From contig JAAUZV010000014.1 of assembly GCA_014804425.1 (NCBI GenBank), positions 269,317 to 321,796 of the forward strand: a DNA stretch of 52,480 bases, in the 5' to 3' direction. Below are positions 52,022 through 52,480 of the stretch, piece by piece; positions within the stretch are counted from its first letter, which is position 1; each line of letters opens with the position of its first letter. The notes under the pieces are model-generated. The model ran no database searches, was not told the origin of the DNA, and was given only the letters and a program-made list of their open reading frames with translations. The position numbers were made by a program, and so were the translations under genes. The DNA is from Lachnospiraceae bacterium (GTDB lineage Bacteria; Bacillota; Clostridia; Lachnospirales; Lachnospiraceae).

Positions 52022-52480
52022 TTAGCTATTCAAAAATTCCAGATTTTTTCTGATCAGCTCGCAGCGCTGCGCCACGCACTCTACGGAGCGTCCCGGATCT
52101 TCCGGCGTGTTAAACACATAATCCATGAGCCGTTCGATCGTCGTTGTCGCCACATGCATCCTCGTATCGCTGGACGCATAGTAAATATACACATCCCCGT
52201 TGTCCTTTGCGATCGCGCCGTTCGTGAACACGACGTTGCTGACGTCGCCGACGCGCTCTTTTCCGTGCGGTCCGATCAGTAAGCCCGACGGCTCCGCAAT
52301 GACCTTCGAGGGATCGTTTAAGTCTGTTGCAAACGCATAGATAACATAGCGTAAGCCTGCTGCCGTATTGCGTACGCCGTGCGCAATATGAATCCATCCC
52401 TTCGGCGTTTTGATCGGCACGGCGCCCGCACCGTTCTTTGCCTCCGTGATCGTGTGATATTTCCGCTTGCTCGTGATCCG
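52022..52480 (-). CDS. GH130 4-O-beta-mannosyl-glucose phosphorylase, C-terminal part
   Basis: The C-terminal 152 residues of a gene that starts beyond the right edge. The open frame runs to base 52480 with no start. The visible part matches GH130 subfamily 1: [51 protein letters not shown] and [20 protein letters not shown]. Enzymes of this subfamily phosphorolyse mannosyl-glucose, the end product of manno-oligosaccharide breakdown by an epimerase route. With the GH130_2-type enzyme at 21579-22604 it completes the usual pair, although the RiPP operon now lies between it and the rest of the locus. Confidence 0.9.
   Translation of the reverse strand, partial: RITSKRKYHTITEAKNGAGAVPIKTPKGWIHIAHGVRNTAAGLRYVIYAFATDLNDPSKVIAEPSGLLIGPHGKERVGDVSNVVFTNGAIAKDNGDVYIYYASSDTRMHVATTTIERLMDYVFNTPEDPGRSVECVAQRCELIRKNLEFLNS

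Overview
The window looks like a chromosomal segment of a Gram-positive Firmicute of the Lachnospiraceae type. The reasons are the RNase J/YlbF/MltG-like and IreB-RuvX-DUF1292 neighbourhoods, HrcA/CIRCE control of a grpE-dnaK-dnaJ operon, a DUF6465 protein, strong AGGAGG ribosome binding sites and large carbohydrate ABC loci. No species can be named from the sequence alone. Nearly every gene lies on the minus strand; the one clear plus-strand gene is an HPr-like protein at 4980-5210.

Region 1 (1-18000) is housekeeping: cell wall and RNA turnover (MltG-like, YlbF, RNase J), ireB-ruvX-DUF1292, mtaB, a sulfur-transfer pair (nifS-thiI) with rsmE and prmA, the hrcA-grpE-dnaK-dnaJ heat-shock operon with a perfect CIRCE operator, a DUF6465 protein, uppP and an aminotransferase. 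Its intergenic gaps hold several large palindromic elements, two of which (6502-6577 and 8638-8843) appear to belong to one family.

Region 2 (18000-42100, plus 52022 to the right edge) is a beta-mannan utilisation locus. It has a surface GH26 mannanase lipoprotein, two GH130 phosphorylases (one cut by the window edge), a CE17-like acetyl esterase, a GH1 beta-glucosidase fused in frame to a class I mannose-6-phosphate isomerase, a LacI regulator and two YesL-type membrane proteins. It also has two full sets of sugar ABC importer parts (two MalF/MalG permease pairs and two binding proteins). These surround three envelope proteins of unknown role (NHL propeller, YIP1, DUF5696) and a lipoprotein with three near-identical ~118-residue repeats. 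No ATPase for these importers is present. The likely flow is: mannan cut outside by GH26, oligosaccharides captured and imported, then deacetylated, trimmed of glucose and phosphorolysed, with mannose phosphate entering glycolysis through ManA after a mutase not seen here.

Region 3 (42390-51900) is an AT-rich operon set inside the mannan locus, with its own promoter and terminator. It reads as a ribosomally made, post-translationally modified peptide (RiPP) system: FkbM methyltransferase, nucleotidyltransferase-like protein, PqqD-like recognition protein, radical SAM/SPASM maturase, HprK-like kinase, two sister precursor peptides with identical four-cysteine spacing, two ABC exporters without a peptidase domain, and an ER/SipW-type S24/S26 peptidase. 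Radical SAM thioether-type chemistry combined with an HprK-like kinase and a serine at or next to the precursor C terminus is the most interesting signal in the window. I do not recognise this precursor family.
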